Counted from the stretch's first letter, positions 8,569 through 16,633 are shown. The stretch: DNA of 64,000 nt from CAZLCC01 sp964558365 (GCA_964558365.1 CAZLCC010000011.1:50650-114649), one strand, 5' to 3'. The notes: generated by a model from the sequence alone, not told the origin. Numbers and translations are program-made.

Positions 8569-9774
8569 TTATCGCTGGGGAGTGCCGCTGACAAATGTTA
8601 GCGCGTAGCCAATTTTTCCAGCTCGGCCAGCACGACCAATACGGTGAATGTAATCTTCATATGCATTTGGAGTCGAGTAGTTAATCACGTGCGTTACGTC
8701 TGAAACATCAATGCCCCGCGCTGCAACGTCAGTTGCAACAAGCACATTAATTTTACTATTTTTAAACTCTCGCAAAGCTCGCTGGCGAGCGCCCTGAGTT
8801 TTACCACCATGAATTGCGTCCGTGCTAAATCCTCTTTCACGAAGCTCTTTATTAAGTCGTTCAACACTTCGCTGCGTCTCATCAAAAATGATTGTTTTCT
8901 CAACTTTTTCACTAATAAGAACGTCGTGTAGCTTATCCATTTTTTCAGTTTTTACAGAATAGCGAATAATATTCTGCTCGATATTCTCGCCCGTCTCGCC
9001 CGTTTTTACAGATACAGTCACTGGGTCAGTTAAGAAGCTTTGAATTAGTTGGTTAATATTTTTATCAAGCGTAGCAGAATAAAAGAATGACTGGCGCTTT
9101 GGGCTTGCTTCACCCAAAAGATAGCGAATATCTTTAATAAAGCCCATGTCTACCATACGATCAACTTCGTCTAGTACTACAATATTGCAATCACATAGAG
9201 GCAGCGTGCCACGTTCGTAATGATCTTTCACGCGCCCTGGTGTTCCAATAATAATATTCGGGTCTGAACGAAGTTCTTTAAATTGTTTGCCCATTGATGA
9301 GCCGCCAATAAGAAGTGCACCGCGCAGTCCGCTACCTTTAGCAAACGAGCGGCAATCTGCTTCAATTTGCTGTGCTAATTCGCGAGTTGGCGCTAAAATA
9401 ATTGCCTTTGCGCTTCTATCATTCATTAACTTGTTAATAACAGGAAGAGCAAAAGCCGCAGTCTTCCCTGTTCCGGTGTTAGCGATGCCAATCACATCAC
9501 GACCCTCAATGCCATATGGAATTGATTGGTCTTGAATAGCCGACGGAGTAATAAAGCCTTTTGCTTTTAAATTAGTTTTTAACAGATCGTTTAACGCAAA
9601 GTCATTAAACGTATGTTGAGGCTCATATTTCACCTCTTCAACAGGCTTTGCCGCTTGAATAAATTTACTCGGATGGATGAACTGCTTGTTCGGTCCTTTC
9701 CGACGTTGGTTTCTGCCGCCAAAAGAGCGACGTGAATTATTGCGCCGAGGCGCAGAATGATAATTTCGAGACAT
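8569..9774 (-). CDS. DEAD-box RNA helicase (RhlE-like)
   Basis: ATP-dependent RNA helicase of 401 residues, probably for ribosome assembly or RNA decay. A basic low-complexity N-terminus (Arg/Asn/Ser-rich, ~1-45) precedes the Q motif (FNDFALNDLL...ITPSAIQDQ), motif I ANTGTGKT, PTRELAQQ, GTPGR, motif II DEVD in place of DEAD, SAT, and motif VI HRIGRAGRAG. It ends soon after the helicase core, with little C-terminal extension. GAAAGGA precedes the ATG by 12 nt. The 5' leader carries a long hairpin (9804-9842), which recalls the structured leaders of cold-shock helicase genes; that link is inference. Confidence 0.93.
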   Translation of the reverse strand: MSRNYHSAPRRNNSRRSFGGRNQRRKGPNKQFIHPSKFIQAAKPVEEVKYEPQHTFNDFALNDLLKTNLKAKGFITPSAIQDQSIPYGIEGRDVIGIANTGTGKTAAFALPVINKLMNDRSAKAIILAPTRELAQQIEADCRSFAKGSGLRGALLIGGSSMGKQFKELRSDPNIIIGTPGRVKDHYERGTLPLCDCNIVVLDEVDRMVDMGFIKDIRYLLGEASPKRQSFFYSATLDKNINQLIQSFLTDPVTVSVKTGETGENIEQNIIRYSVKTEKMDKLHDVLISEKVEKTIIFDETQRSVERLNKELRERGFSTDAIHGGKTQGARQRALREFKNSKINVLVATDVAARGIDVSDVTHVINYSTPNAYEDYIHRIGRAGRAGKIGYALTFVSGTPQR

Positions 9775-9803
9775 AAAAAAAGAATTCCTTTCGTGTTTAT
9801 AGT

Positions 9804-9842
9804 AGTTTTCTCGATTGCTTAATGAATATCGAGTAAAAAACT
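9804..9842 (-). promoter_or_regulatory. Hairpin in the leader of the DEAD-box helicase gene
   Basis: AGTTTTCTCGAT (9804-9815) pairs with ATCGAGTAAAAAACT (9828-9842), leaving a 12-nt loop, about 35 nt upstream of the helicase start. No U-run follows on the minus strand, so it is not an obvious terminator. Confidence 0.4.
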
Positions 9843-9908
9843 AGTCACAAACCCGGAATTCATAGATCAATACGTTAATATTAGCATAAATATTTTTATT
9901 AGTCAATT

Positions 9909-10466
9909 TTAAATGCCCGAACTGTGTACCGTCTCTGGAATTGGATATTCCGCCGGTAAAGTTGTTTCTCTAAACTTTTTAAGATTTTCTTCATCAAAAT
10001 TACTCTCAACCAATTTTAAATATGAACCTGGCAATATAATATATCTGTTATCATTTTCTTTAACGCAAAATTCGTCCTTGCCAACATATGTATATATACA
10101 TGAGCCAACTTCTACTTCTCCAAGAATATCAGAGGTCACATCTTGTCGAACATAGTGATCTTCTCTTTCATCCATACGCGCAATGTCCTCATCTGAAACT
10201 TCAAAAAGGACGCCATTCGGATTAGTAGCAAGTTCATTATCGCGTGGTCTTCTCACATTTAATGCAGCGACGTAGTGGGGGATTTCATGGTCTGGCAACA
10301 ACTCAAATCGACGAATCGTAGTTGAGTTATCAAGCACAACGCTCCAATTCCTCACCCAACCTTTCAGTTCAGCCGAGATTAACTCGCCAGGATCTCGCCC
10401 AATTGTATGTTCAATGCTCTTCTTACTCACCAAAGAGCCGTAGCCAAATACGTATTTTTTATGCAT
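9909..10466 (-). CDS. Gamma-glutamylcyclotransferase-like protein
   Basis: 185-residue protein of the GGCT/AIG2-like fold, which turns gamma-glutamyl amines into 5-oxoproline or acts on related amides. The N-terminal signature FGYGSL (residues ~7-12) and a later MDEREDHYVRQDV, whose Glu matches the usual catalytic acid, support this. No transmembrane segment. The substrate cannot be read from sequence. TATAAT at 10475-10480 lies eight nt before the ATG, so the transcript is probably leaderless. tRNA-Met and its terminator lie just upstream on the same strand. Confidence 0.75.
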   Translation of the reverse strand: MHKKYVFGYGSLVSKKSIEHTIGRDPGELISAELKGWVRNWSVVLDNSTTIRRFELLPDHEIPHYVAALNVRRPRDNELATNPNGVLFEVSDEDIARMDEREDHYVRQDVTSDILGEVEVGSCIYTYVGKDEFCVKENDNRYIILPGSYLKLVESNFDEENLKKFRETTLPAEYPIPETVHSSGI

Positions 10467-10498
10467 TATTTCTTATTATATTCAGCCGTTGCTTTAAA

Positions 10499-10525
10499 AC
10501 AAAAACCCGACTTTATATCATCGGG
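10499..10525 (-). terminator. Intrinsic terminator after tRNA-Met
   Basis: On the minus strand CCCGA and TCGGG (10506-10510, 10521-10525) form a stem with a ten-nt loop followed by TTTTTG. It separates tRNA-Met from the GGCT-like gene. Confidence 0.75.
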
Positions 10526-10537
10526 ATATTTTATGCC

Positions 10538-10614
10538 TGGTAGCAGCGACAGGGATCGAACCTGTGACCTTAGGCTTATGAGTCCTACGCTCTAACCAAC
10601 TGAGCTACGCTGCC
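10538..10614 (-). tRNA. tRNA-Met (CAT), elongator
   Basis: 77-nt cloverleaf with loop CTCATAA (anticodon CAT), T-loop TTCGATC, and encoded ACCA end. The D arm and TPsiC arm closely resemble E. coli elongator tRNA-Met (GTAGCTCAGTTGGTTAGAGC; GGTCACAGGTTCGA), which is why I assign Met rather than Ile2. Odd points: G1-U72 wobble closing the acceptor stem and an A31-G39 mismatch at the base of the anticodon loop. Confidence 0.88.
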
Positions 10615-10657
10615 ATATAGGTGCAGCGACGATTGTAACAGATATAGCTTTGCTTTT

Positions 10658-10813
10658 CTAGAGCTCTGCTTCAAATTCATCAAGATCTTCGTGCATGTCG
10701 CTTCGGCGGCTAATAAGATCTTGTAATTCTTCGCTGCTGCGTTCGCGACTCCAGGTTGCAAGCCCCAATATGTCAGCTTTGGTAACTGGTTGAATAAACT
10801 CTGGTGATGGCAT
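10658..10813 (-). CDS. Small acidic protein, 51 residues, unknown
   Basis: Short ORF starting MPSPEFIQPVTKADILGLA and ending DLDEFEAEL. It is highly charged and probably helical, without membrane segment or recognised family. Evidence that it is real: AAGGA upstream of the ATG, and an almost perfect sigma70 promoter (-35 TTGACA at 10890-10895, 17-bp spacer, extended -10 TATATT at 10867-10872) directed at it. tRNA-Met follows 43 bp downstream on the same strand, so the two may share a transcript. It is divergent from the HtrA-like protease gene. Confidence 0.6.
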   Translation of the reverse strand: MPSPEFIQPVTKADILGLATWSRERSSEELQDLISRRSDMHEDLDEFEAEL

Positions 10814-10862
10814 TTTTGTTTTTTCCTTTTTTTGCTTTATTTTTTATTTTGTTTGGTAATGA

Positions 10863-10924
10863 TTTAAATATAGCATACTACTTATATTTTGTCAATATTA
10901 AATATCTAGTATGCTATATTTAAA
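10863..10924. promoter_or_regulatory. Divergent promoter inside an 18-bp perfect inverted repeat
   Basis: The arms TTTAAATATAGCATACTA (10863-10880) and its exact complement (10907-10924) are separated by 26 bp. Each arm holds an extended -10 (TGC-TATATT). The minus promoter is near consensus (TTGACA, 17 bp, TATATT). The plus promoter uses TTGTCA (10889-10894) with a long 20-bp spacer, and its -10 (10915-10920) ends six nt before the protease ATG. One dimeric regulator could bind both arms. Confidence 0.7.
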
Positions 10925-10926
10925 CT

Positions 10927-11901
10927 ATGCCCAAAGAAAAGAAGGTAGGAAAGAAGCCTACAGGAAATTGGCGGACTCTCTTTATCCTAATCATATCATG
11001 GGGTGCGGCATTAGTATTTGGAATTAGTACCCTCTGGGCATCAGGTCTGATTAGCACAGCCATTAATAACGAGTTGGTTAACTCCTCTATGCAACCGCTC
11101 CTTATAGCTCTTCTAATAATTGCTCTGGTTTGGATATTTTTACAATCATTGAAAGTAACATCTTTATTCATAAAACTTTTTCAACTAGCCCTAGCTTTTG
11201 GATTTATGTTAATAGCCATGCTATGCATAATTTCTATATCAATTACAGACAGGTCAAATAGCCCCTCTTGTAGCTCACTTAAAAGTCAGTTAGAAATAGC
11301 GCAATCCGCTGTTTACTCAATCAATACTGACCTTGGAAGTGGTTCCGGATTTGCAATATCAAACAACGGCTATATATTAACGAACTCTCATGTTATTGAT
11401 GGGGCAAAAGAAATTTACACTTGGCACTATCCTTCTGAAAATAGCGACTTAACAAAAGTGCCACTTCAGATCGTTAAGAACCAACAAGATATTGATTTAG
11501 CGATACTCAGGTTGCCCCATCCAACTCCAGATTATTTATCATTAAGTAGTGATTATGAAGTTGGCGAAGATACATACGCGCTTGGATTCCCTGGTAATAC
11601 CTTCGATAGCGGATATACAAGTGTAAGCAAAGGTATAGTTTCTCGCCAAATAACAAGTCGAGATAGCGAAGATATTCCCCAAGGCATGGACTTCATCCAA
11701 ACGGACACAGCGATCAATCCGGGTAATTCTGGCGGACCACTTATTAATCGCTGTGGTGCAATTGGCGTTACTACTGCTATTTCACAATCCGACATAAGCG
11801 GCGAATTACCGAGAGAAGAAGGTATCGGGTATGCCGTTAGCGCAAAAACGATTAAAGATATGTTACTTCCTTCTGTAAAATCAGAAATGCAATTTGATTA
11901 A
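10927..11901 (+). CDS. Membrane-anchored trypsin-like serine protease (HtrA/DegP-like, no PDZ)
   Basis: 324 residues. Three hydrophobic helices (about 17-40, 56-76, 80-105) anchor an extracytoplasmic S1C-type protease domain. The triad is visible: His in LTNSHVIDG, Asp in QDIDLAILRLP and Ser in NPGNSGGPLIN. Unlike DegP there is no PDZ domain after the protease. Likely role is quality control or processing of exported proteins. The start ATG lies six nt after a TATATT -10, so the mRNA should be leaderless. The gene is A+T-rich like its promoter. It is divergent from the 51-residue ORF and shares its inverted-repeat promoter. Confidence 0.88.
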   Translation: MPKEKKVGKKPTGNWRTLFILIISWGAALVFGISTLWASGLISTAINNELVNSSMQPLLIALLIIALVWIFLQSLKVTSLFIKLFQLALAFGFMLIAMLCIISISITDRSNSPSCSSLKSQLEIAQSAVYSINTDLGSGSGFAISNNGYILTNSHVIDGAKEIYTWHYPSENSDLTKVPLQIVKNQQDIDLAILRLPHPTPDYLSLSSDYEVGEDTYALGFPGNTFDSGYTSVSKGIVSRQITSRDSEDIPQGMDFIQTDTAINPGNSGGPLINRCGAIGVTTAISQSDISGELPREEGIGYAVSAKTIKDMLLPSVKSEMQFD

Positions 11902-11984
11902 AATAAGCCATAACCACTTTGACCAACAGTAGTGAAATGTGATATATATTAGGGTAGGAGAAATTCTAAAATAAAAAAATCAAA

Positions 11985-12704
11985 ATGCTCACTCTTACCT
12001 CTATAGCAATCCTGTGTTTTGCGGCAATACTTCATGCCAGCTTTCAGCTGGGCACGAGTCTTTTAACGCTGCTTTCTGGGCACAGCTTGGGTGAAAGAAG
12101 ATCAAAAGCTCGGCTCATTACTTTAAACGTTGCGTATATTCTTGGCACTATTTTCATCACCACCCTTGCGCTTGCCTCGCTCGGCTATGCTGCAACTTTT
12201 ATACCTGCAGATTCGCACGATCTTGCATGGAGTATTGTTGCAATTTTAAATGTAATCATTGGCATTTTAGTAATGCTCTTTTATTTTAGAAAAGGCAAAG
12301 GAACTCAGCTTTGGATCCCCCGTTCTATGGCTGAATATTTAAGCGAAAGAACAAAAAAAACAAAGCATAGCGCGGAAGCCTTTGTGCTTGGTGGCGGTGC
12401 CGTCATCTCTGAACTTCCCTTTTTAATCGCCCCACTCGCAGTCGTTGCCTTGCTTCTTGCAGAAGGAACACCGCTACTACAAATAAGTGGTTTTGTGCTT
12501 TATCTTTCACTTACCATTATTCCCCTCACTTTTGTGTCATACCTTGCAACAAAAGATAGAAAAATAACCCCCATTCAGCGCTGGCGTGAAGATAATAAAA
12601 AGTTTTTACAATATGTTGCCGGCAGTGGTCTCGTAATTTTAGGAGGCTATTCATTCGTTATCCAAGTAGTTGAAAATTCAGTATTACACGGAGGAGCATT
12701 ATGA
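11985..12704 (+). CDS. Polytopic membrane protein, first gene of a redox operon
   Basis: 239 residues with about six transmembrane helices (residues ~3-30, 44-70, 82-103, 130-158, 163-186, 205-228). The layout recalls LysE- or CcdA/DsbD-type transporters, but the paired membrane cysteines of CcdA are absent, so I do not assign a function. Its stop overlaps the next start by four nt (ATGA), and a GGAGGAG ribosome site for that next gene lies in its last codons. The run continues into a lone ATP-cone and a flavoprotein, so it probably works with them. Confidence 0.65.
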   Translation: MLTLTSIAILCFAAILHASFQLGTSLLTLLSGHSLGERRSKARLITLNVAYILGTIFITTLALASLGYAATFIPADSHDLAWSIVAILNVIIGILVMLFYFRKGKGTQLWIPRSMAEYLSERTKKTKHSAEAFVLGGGAVISELPFLIAPLAVVALLLAEGTPLLQISGFVLYLSLTIIPLTFVSYLATKDRKITPIQRWREDNKKFLQYVAGSGLVILGGYSFVIQVVENSVLHGGAL

Positions 12705-12982
12705 ATGATACGTATGTAACAAAGCAACGTAAAACACAGCACAGCGAACCGTTTAACCCTGTGAAGTTGCATAAAAGCATTCTAGAGGCTTGCTTTTCTG
12801 TTCGTGCATTTGAAGGTGAAGCGCACCTAACAGCAGAACGAGTGTGTAAGTCTGTGCTTGATTGGATTATTACCAAAAAAGAAGTAACGAGCGACGATAT
12901 CCGACGACTCGCCGGATTTTATTTAGAAAAATATCACCCTGAAGCAGCCTATGTATATGAACACGAAAAGGTGATGATATAA
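12701..12982 (+). CDS. Stand-alone ATP-cone domain protein
   Basis: 93 residues that are essentially one ATP-cone, the nucleotide-sensing domain of NrdR and of ribonucleotide reductases. After a short basic tail come EPFNPVKLHKSILEAC, SVLDWI, TSDDIRRLAGFYLEKYHPEAAYVYEHEK, matching the cone helices. There is no NrdR zinc ribbon, so it is not NrdR itself. It is translationally coupled to the membrane protein before it and lies 8 bp from the flavoprotein after it. A nucleotide-responsive subunit for that operon is an inference. Confidence 0.75.
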   Translation: MNDTYVTKQRKTQHSEPFNPVKLHKSILEACFSVRAFEGEAHLTAERVCKSVLDWIITKKEVTSDDIRRLAGFYLEKYHPEAAYVYEHEKVMI

Positions 12983-12990
12983 GGAGAAAT

Positions 12991-14367
12991 ATGGCAAAAA
13001 ACAAAAATAATTATGAATTTGATCTTGTAGTTATCGGTAGTGGAGCTGGCGGAAGTGCAGCGGCAACAATTGCCGCGCGCGAAGGCAAACGCGTTGCCTT
13101 AATTGAAGCCGATACATTTGGCGGAACGTCTGCAAACTTTGGCGATGTGCCGATAAAAGCACTTTTACACGCAGCAAAAGTATATGACGAAGCAAAGCAT
13201 GGTCAAACATTCGGTATTCGCTCTGGAGCTGTTGGCTACAATTACCCTTCCGTTAAAGCCTGGAAAGAAACAGTAGTAAAACGTACCGGCGCAGGTGGCA
13301 ACGAACGATACTATAAAAACGAAGGCATTGCCGTATTCCACGGGCTTGCACATATGATTAGCCCACACGAAGTAAGTGTAAATCGCCGGCACATTACTGG
13401 CGACCATATCCTCATAGCAACTGGCTCGCACTGGGCTTTACCTCAAATCCACGGCATCGAAAAAGCCAAATACCTTACTCCTCGCACTGCGCTCAATATT
13501 CTCCGCCCTCCCCGCTCACTCTTTATTATTGGTGGCGGAAGCGTCGGTCTTGAGTTTGCGCAGCTCTTTAGCTCGTTTGGTTCAAAAGTATACGTTTCAG
13601 AAATCGCGCCACGCTTTTTACCAAAAGAAGACGAAGAGGTTGGCGAACTAATCGAACGCACGCTTCACGAGCAAAAAGGCGTTACGCCACTCACCCAAAC
13701 CCGAGTTATGAAAGTGGCAAAAGAAGGTATCGTAAAACGCGTCACTTACGTGCGCGGCAGCACAGAACATTCTGTTAAAGTAGATGAGATTTTAATTGCG
13801 GCGGGCAAAGTCCCAACCGTTGATCTTGGGCTTGAAAATGCTGGCGTTGAATACACACCAAAAGGTGTTGAGACAAACGAATATCTTCAAACGAGCTCTA
13901 AAAATATTTTTGCAGCGGGCGATGTGCTCGGTGAGCACATGCTTACCCATGCAGCATTGCTTGAAAGCCGTATTGCAGCGCATAATATTTTTAATAAACA
14001 TAAACTCGAGCCAAGCTATAAAGCAGTACCTCGAATCACCTATGTTGCGCCAGAAGTTGCTTCAGTTGGCTTGGGAGAAGATGATTGCATTAAACGCGAC
14101 TTAACATATAAAAAAGCTATCGCACCACTTAATATAATTGGGCGGTCAAACATCGCAAATGTTCGTGATGGATTTGTAAAAGTAATTACAGATAAAAAAG
14201 GTATTCTCATTGGCGCAACTGTCGTGGCACCACACGCTGGTGAAATTATTCATGAGCTCACTCTTGCTATTCAAAATGATCTTCATGCGCAAGATGTTGC
14301 CTCAACTATTCACGCTTTCCCATCCTGGAGTGAAGCCGTTCGCGTTGCCTGTGCGAAAATTAAATAA
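12991..14367 (+). CDS. FAD/NAD(P)-dependent oxidoreductase lacking the redox disulfide
   Basis: 458-residue flavoprotein of the dihydrolipoamide dehydrogenase/mercuric reductase fold. FAD motif VVIGSGAGGSAAATIAA (~13-29), NAD motif FIIGGGSVGLEFAQLF (~174-189), second FAD motif KNIFAAGDVLG (~306) and a C-terminal dimer domain are present. The usual CxxxxC dithiol is replaced: GGTSANFGDVPIK has Ser and Asp at the two Cys positions, and the catalytic His of HxHPT is Phe in IHAFPSWSEA. So it is unlikely to reduce disulfides. SthA-like transhydrogenases also lack parts of this site, so a pyridine-nucleotide or quinone reaction is possible. AAGGAG precedes the ATG. Confidence 0.85.
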   Translation: MAKNKNNYEFDLVVIGSGAGGSAAATIAAREGKRVALIEADTFGGTSANFGDVPIKALLHAAKVYDEAKHGQTFGIRSGAVGYNYPSVKAWKETVVKRTGAGGNERYYKNEGIAVFHGLAHMISPHEVSVNRRHITGDHILIATGSHWALPQIHGIEKAKYLTPRTALNILRPPRSLFIIGGGSVGLEFAQLFSSFGSKVYVSEIAPRFLPKEDEEVGELIERTLHEQKGVTPLTQTRVMKVAKEGIVKRVTYVRGSTEHSVKVDEILIAAGKVPTVDLGLENAGVEYTPKGVETNEYLQTSSKNIFAAGDVLGEHMLTHAALLESRIAAHNIFNKHKLEPSYKAVPRITYVAPEVASVGLGEDDCIKRDLTYKKAIAPLNIIGRSNIANVRDGFVKVITDKKGILIGATVVAPHAGEIIHELTLAIQNDLHAQDVASTIHAFPSWSEAVRVACAKIK

Positions 14368-14371
14368 TTAA

Positions 14372-14395
14372 AAAGAGCCTCAATTGAGGCTCTTT
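14372..14395. terminator. Bidirectional terminator, 24-bp palindrome
   Basis: AAAGAGCCTCAA and its exact complement meet without a loop spacer, flanked by A-runs and T-runs. It sits between the plus-strand flavoprotein and the minus-strand tRNA-fMet and can serve both. Confidence 0.85.
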
Positions 14396-14404
14396 AATAA
14401 TCTC

Positions 14405-14483
<79 letters not shown>

Positions 14484-14539
14484 ATATTGGGTTTTATCAT
14501 GACCTGGTCTTTTTTGCCTCACTTCATAACCAAGGGCTA

Positions 14540-14590
14540 TGAGCTACTGATGCGAACGGGAGCTGACCAGACTGCTTTCGCCCGCGGCAA
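14540..14590 (-). pseudogene. tRNA-fMet-like remnant
   Basis: The 17-nt D-arm block of the functional tRNA-fMet (14457-14473) recurs exactly at 14560-14576, about 100 bp away and on the same strand, again followed by CCGCG-like acceptor bases and preceded by TATGAGC as in the anticodon loop. The rest does not fold as a tRNA. It fills the gap between tRNA-fMet and the FtsB-like gene. Confidence 0.5.
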
Positions 14591-14628
14591 CGTTATTTAT
14601 GGTATCACTTTACCAGTGTTATCGCAAG

Positions 14629-15036
14629 CTATGACTCGCGCGATCCAAACAAAAAATTCATCCACTGCTGAAAGTTCGTTTGCTTTTGAATACGCGGCTC
14701 ATTTTGCTTTGTTAGCTCATCAGTTACTGTGTTTTCTGGCAGTAAAATCATCTTTTCTCCTGGCGATGCTAACCCCAATCTTTCACGCGCAGCAAGCTCA
14801 ATAAATTCATCGCTCGCAAAATAGCGCTTTTCGTATTCAAGATTCTGTGTTTCAAGGCGTAATAAATCAACCTCTTGCTTGTGCTGATCAACCTCTTGTT
14901 GCAACGTAAAGTTTTTTTGCAAAGCTTCCATGGTGCCCCACATCCAACTTAAGGCAATGAGCAGCGCTGCAACCACCACAACATTATTTAAATTGTAATA
15001 TTGCTTAAATGTTTGTTTTAATTCTTTGATTTTCAT
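14629..15036 (-). CDS. FtsB/DivIC-like septum formation protein
   Basis: 135 residues: a short cytoplasmic start, one transmembrane helix (~18-37), a coiled coil (~40-75, heptad-like Leu/Glu/Gln), then ELAARERLGLASPGEKMILL, the conserved tail motif of the FtsB/DivIC family. Such proteins join FtsL and FtsQ/DivIB at the division septum. The C-terminal ~35 residues are Gln/Asn-rich and not conserved-looking. TACAAT at 15046-15051 lies nine nt before the ATG, with no Shine-Dalgarno. It shares its upstream region with the divergent tRNA-Ile2. Confidence 0.78.
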   Translation of the reverse strand: MKIKELKQTFKQYYNLNNVVVVAALLIALSWMWGTMEALQKNFTLQQEVDQHKQEVDLLRLETQNLEYEKRYFASDEFIELAARERLGLASPGEKMILLPENTVTDELTKQNEPRIQKQTNFQQWMNFLFGSRES

Positions 15037-15105
15037 ACCAAAATCATTGTAACTTTTTATACACTATTCTGCCAGTAGCGTCATCTGTTATACTACTTTA
15101 AGTGC

Positions 15106-15181
15106 GGGGCTGTAGCTCAGTGGTTAGAGCAGTCGGCTCATAACCGATTGGTCGCTGGTTCGAACCCAGCCAGCCCCACCA
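15106..15181 (+). tRNA. tRNA-Ile2 (CAT), TilS substrate
   Basis: 76-nt cloverleaf with loop CTCATAA (CAT) and encoded ACCA end. The D arm TAGCTCAGTGGTTAGAGCA and the TTGGTCGCTGGTTC stretch match E. coli tRNA-Ile2 far better than tRNA-Met, so I assign Ile2, read as AUA after lysidine modification by TilS (7033-7917). An extended -10 TG-T-TATACT just upstream (near 15086-15094) is its likely promoter. Its 3' end lies 2 bp from the stop of the convergent gene. Confidence 0.85.
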
Positions 15182-15183
15182 TT

Positions 15184-15912
15184 TTATTTTTTAATTATCA
15201 TTCTCCAGTTTTTTAGAAATTCTAATTCACTGGGCACTTCTTCATCTTCATAGAGCCCAAGGGTTAGCGCAATAATTTCTTTCAATCTATAAAAATATTC
15301 AATAACTTCTTCGCGCGACATATCTTCGCCAGTGGCTTCATGCAGCAGACCCTCTATTAAACGTGCTAGGTCTTCTTGCGCAGCCAGCTTACCCTCTGCA
15401 CTGTTATCATTCCATGTTGGCGATGTGTATTGGTCGAAAAATGCTCTTTCCGCCTCTCCAGTTTCCAAATCTTCTTGATTTTCTAAGATATCTAAAGCCA
15501 TATCCACCGCCCCGCAAGTAGTTACACCACGAGCTCGCGCCTCTTTTTTGCTATAGCCAGTGGCAATAAAATTATCAACGTAATATTCAATATCTCCATT
15601 TGGCATCTTAGCGTCTAGATGCGAAGGCGCAGTAAGCTCCTGGATAACTAATATTAAACAGTAGAGCCTTATGGCATTTGAGTTGCTAGACTCTAGCAAT
15701 CTATTCTGCGAGACTAGTAAGTGAGTGTTATACTTCGCTAGCTTTTCTAGAAGTATCGCCTTTCTGCTAGAAGAATTTTCAAGCAAAAAATCAGGTACTT
15801 CTAGCTCATGGTCTTTACTAAAATCTTCAACCAGCTTGAGATCTGGTTTTGGTCCGCCAAATGAACCTACGCCACCACCCTCATAGAGAGTGAACTTGCG
15901 CTCTTTACTCAT
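15184..15912 (-). CDS. Unknown acidic protein, second gene of an operator-controlled pair
   Basis: 242 residues, cytoplasmic, not recognised. A Gly-rich start (YEGGGVGSFGGPKPDLK) is followed by mostly helical, acidic sequence with a single Cys. There is no signal peptide or membrane helix. Its start overlaps the stop of the upstream gene by eight nt, so both are translated from one message. The pair is preceded by a 25-bp perfect palindrome that overlaps the promoter, so it is probably tightly repressed by an unidentified regulator. The gene ends 2 bp from tRNA-Ile2. Confidence 0.7.
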   Translation of the reverse strand: MSKERKFTLYEGGGVGSFGGPKPDLKLVEDFSKDHELEVPDFLLENSSSRKAILLEKLAKYNTHLLVSQNRLLESSNSNAIRLYCLILVIQELTAPSHLDAKMPNGDIEYYVDNFIATGYSKKEARARGVTTCGAVDMALDILENQEDLETGEAERAFFDQYTSPTWNDNSAEGKLAAQEDLARLIEGLLHEATGEDMSREEVIEYFYRLKEIIALTLGLYEDEEVPSELEFLKNWRMIIKK

Positions 15913-16585
15913 CTTCTAAATAAAAACCTTCTCGCCTTAAGCGTTCGCACTCTTGCATAAGACGAATTGCCCAATCTTCATACCCTTCGTCAGAAATCTT
16001 TTTACCCTTATGTTTCTCTTCAAATTCTTGGAACTCTTTATATAACTGCTGGACTATCGGGCGCCAATACCATGAGCCTTTATCATTACCCTGTTCTTCG
16101 CAGGCTTTCTCTACTTCTTCAAGCGTCTTCCCGCCAAAAAAGATTCTCTGGAAATTATTCCTTGATTGCTTGTTCAAAGTATCTAATACGCCGCCGGTTT
16201 TTTCAATGTCTTCTGCTGCACGCATAGCCCTTTTTTCATCATTCTCAAAATCTTTTTCTATAATTTCTTGCCGGCGTTCATTTTTGGTGTTGTTCATAAT
16301 TTTTACAAAACTCTGGTCACGTCTAATTTTGTGAAGCGTGTTCACTATTTCTACAAGTCCTTTTTTTACCTCATCTAGTTCAGCGTTCACGTTCATCTTT
16401 TCATCAAAAAGGATACGCTCAGCTTCAAAAATGGCTTTATCTATATCTTCTGGGCTGGGGCTAGGGGTGCCATCCAGTAATTTCTGCACTAAATGCCCTA
16501 GGTCGGTTTCGGGGTCAGGCAAGCACGGAAACTGATCTTCAGCTTCCTGAGAGTGTGGAGATAGAGGTGTTTCTAATCTCGTCAT
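15905..16585 (-). CDS. Unknown charged helical protein, first gene of the pair
   Basis: 226 residues, cytoplasmic, not recognised. After a Pro-rich 40-residue start it becomes strongly charged and helical, with coiled-coil-like stretches around residues 50-150 (DEVKKGLVEIVNTLHKI; NDEKRAMRAAEDIEK) and a WYWRP aromatic patch near residue 165. The ATG lies six nt after an extended -10 (TG-A-TATTAT, 16592-16597), so translation is probably leaderless. That -10 sits inside a perfect palindrome (16587-16611). Confidence 0.7.
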   Translation of the reverse strand: MTRLETPLSPHSQEAEDQFPCLPDPETDLGHLVQKLLDGTPSPSPEDIDKAIFEAERILFDEKMNVNAELDEVKKGLVEIVNTLHKIRRDQSFVKIMNNTKNERRQEIIEKDFENDEKRAMRAAEDIEKTGGVLDTLNKQSRNNFQRIFFGGKTLEEVEKACEEQGNDKGSWYWRPIVQQLYKEFQEFEEKHKGKKISDEGYEDWAIRLMQECERLRREGFYLEDE

Positions 16586-16586
16586 A

Positions 16587-16611
16587 GTTACATAATATCA
16601 TATTATGTAAC
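16587..16611. promoter_or_regulatory. 25-bp perfect palindrome overlapping a promoter
   Basis: GTTACATAATAT (16587-16598), one central base, then its exact complement (16600-16611). The extended -10 of the downstream pair lies within the left arm. This is the geometry of a repressor operator that blocks RNA polymerase. Confidence 0.65.
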
Positions 16612-16633
16612 AAAAATCAATATATGGCTATGC

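Noticed and set aside
14491..14804. Plus-strand ORF running through tRNA-fMet and the ftsB-like gene
   Set aside because: It is antisense to well-supported features and includes the tRNA sequence itself.
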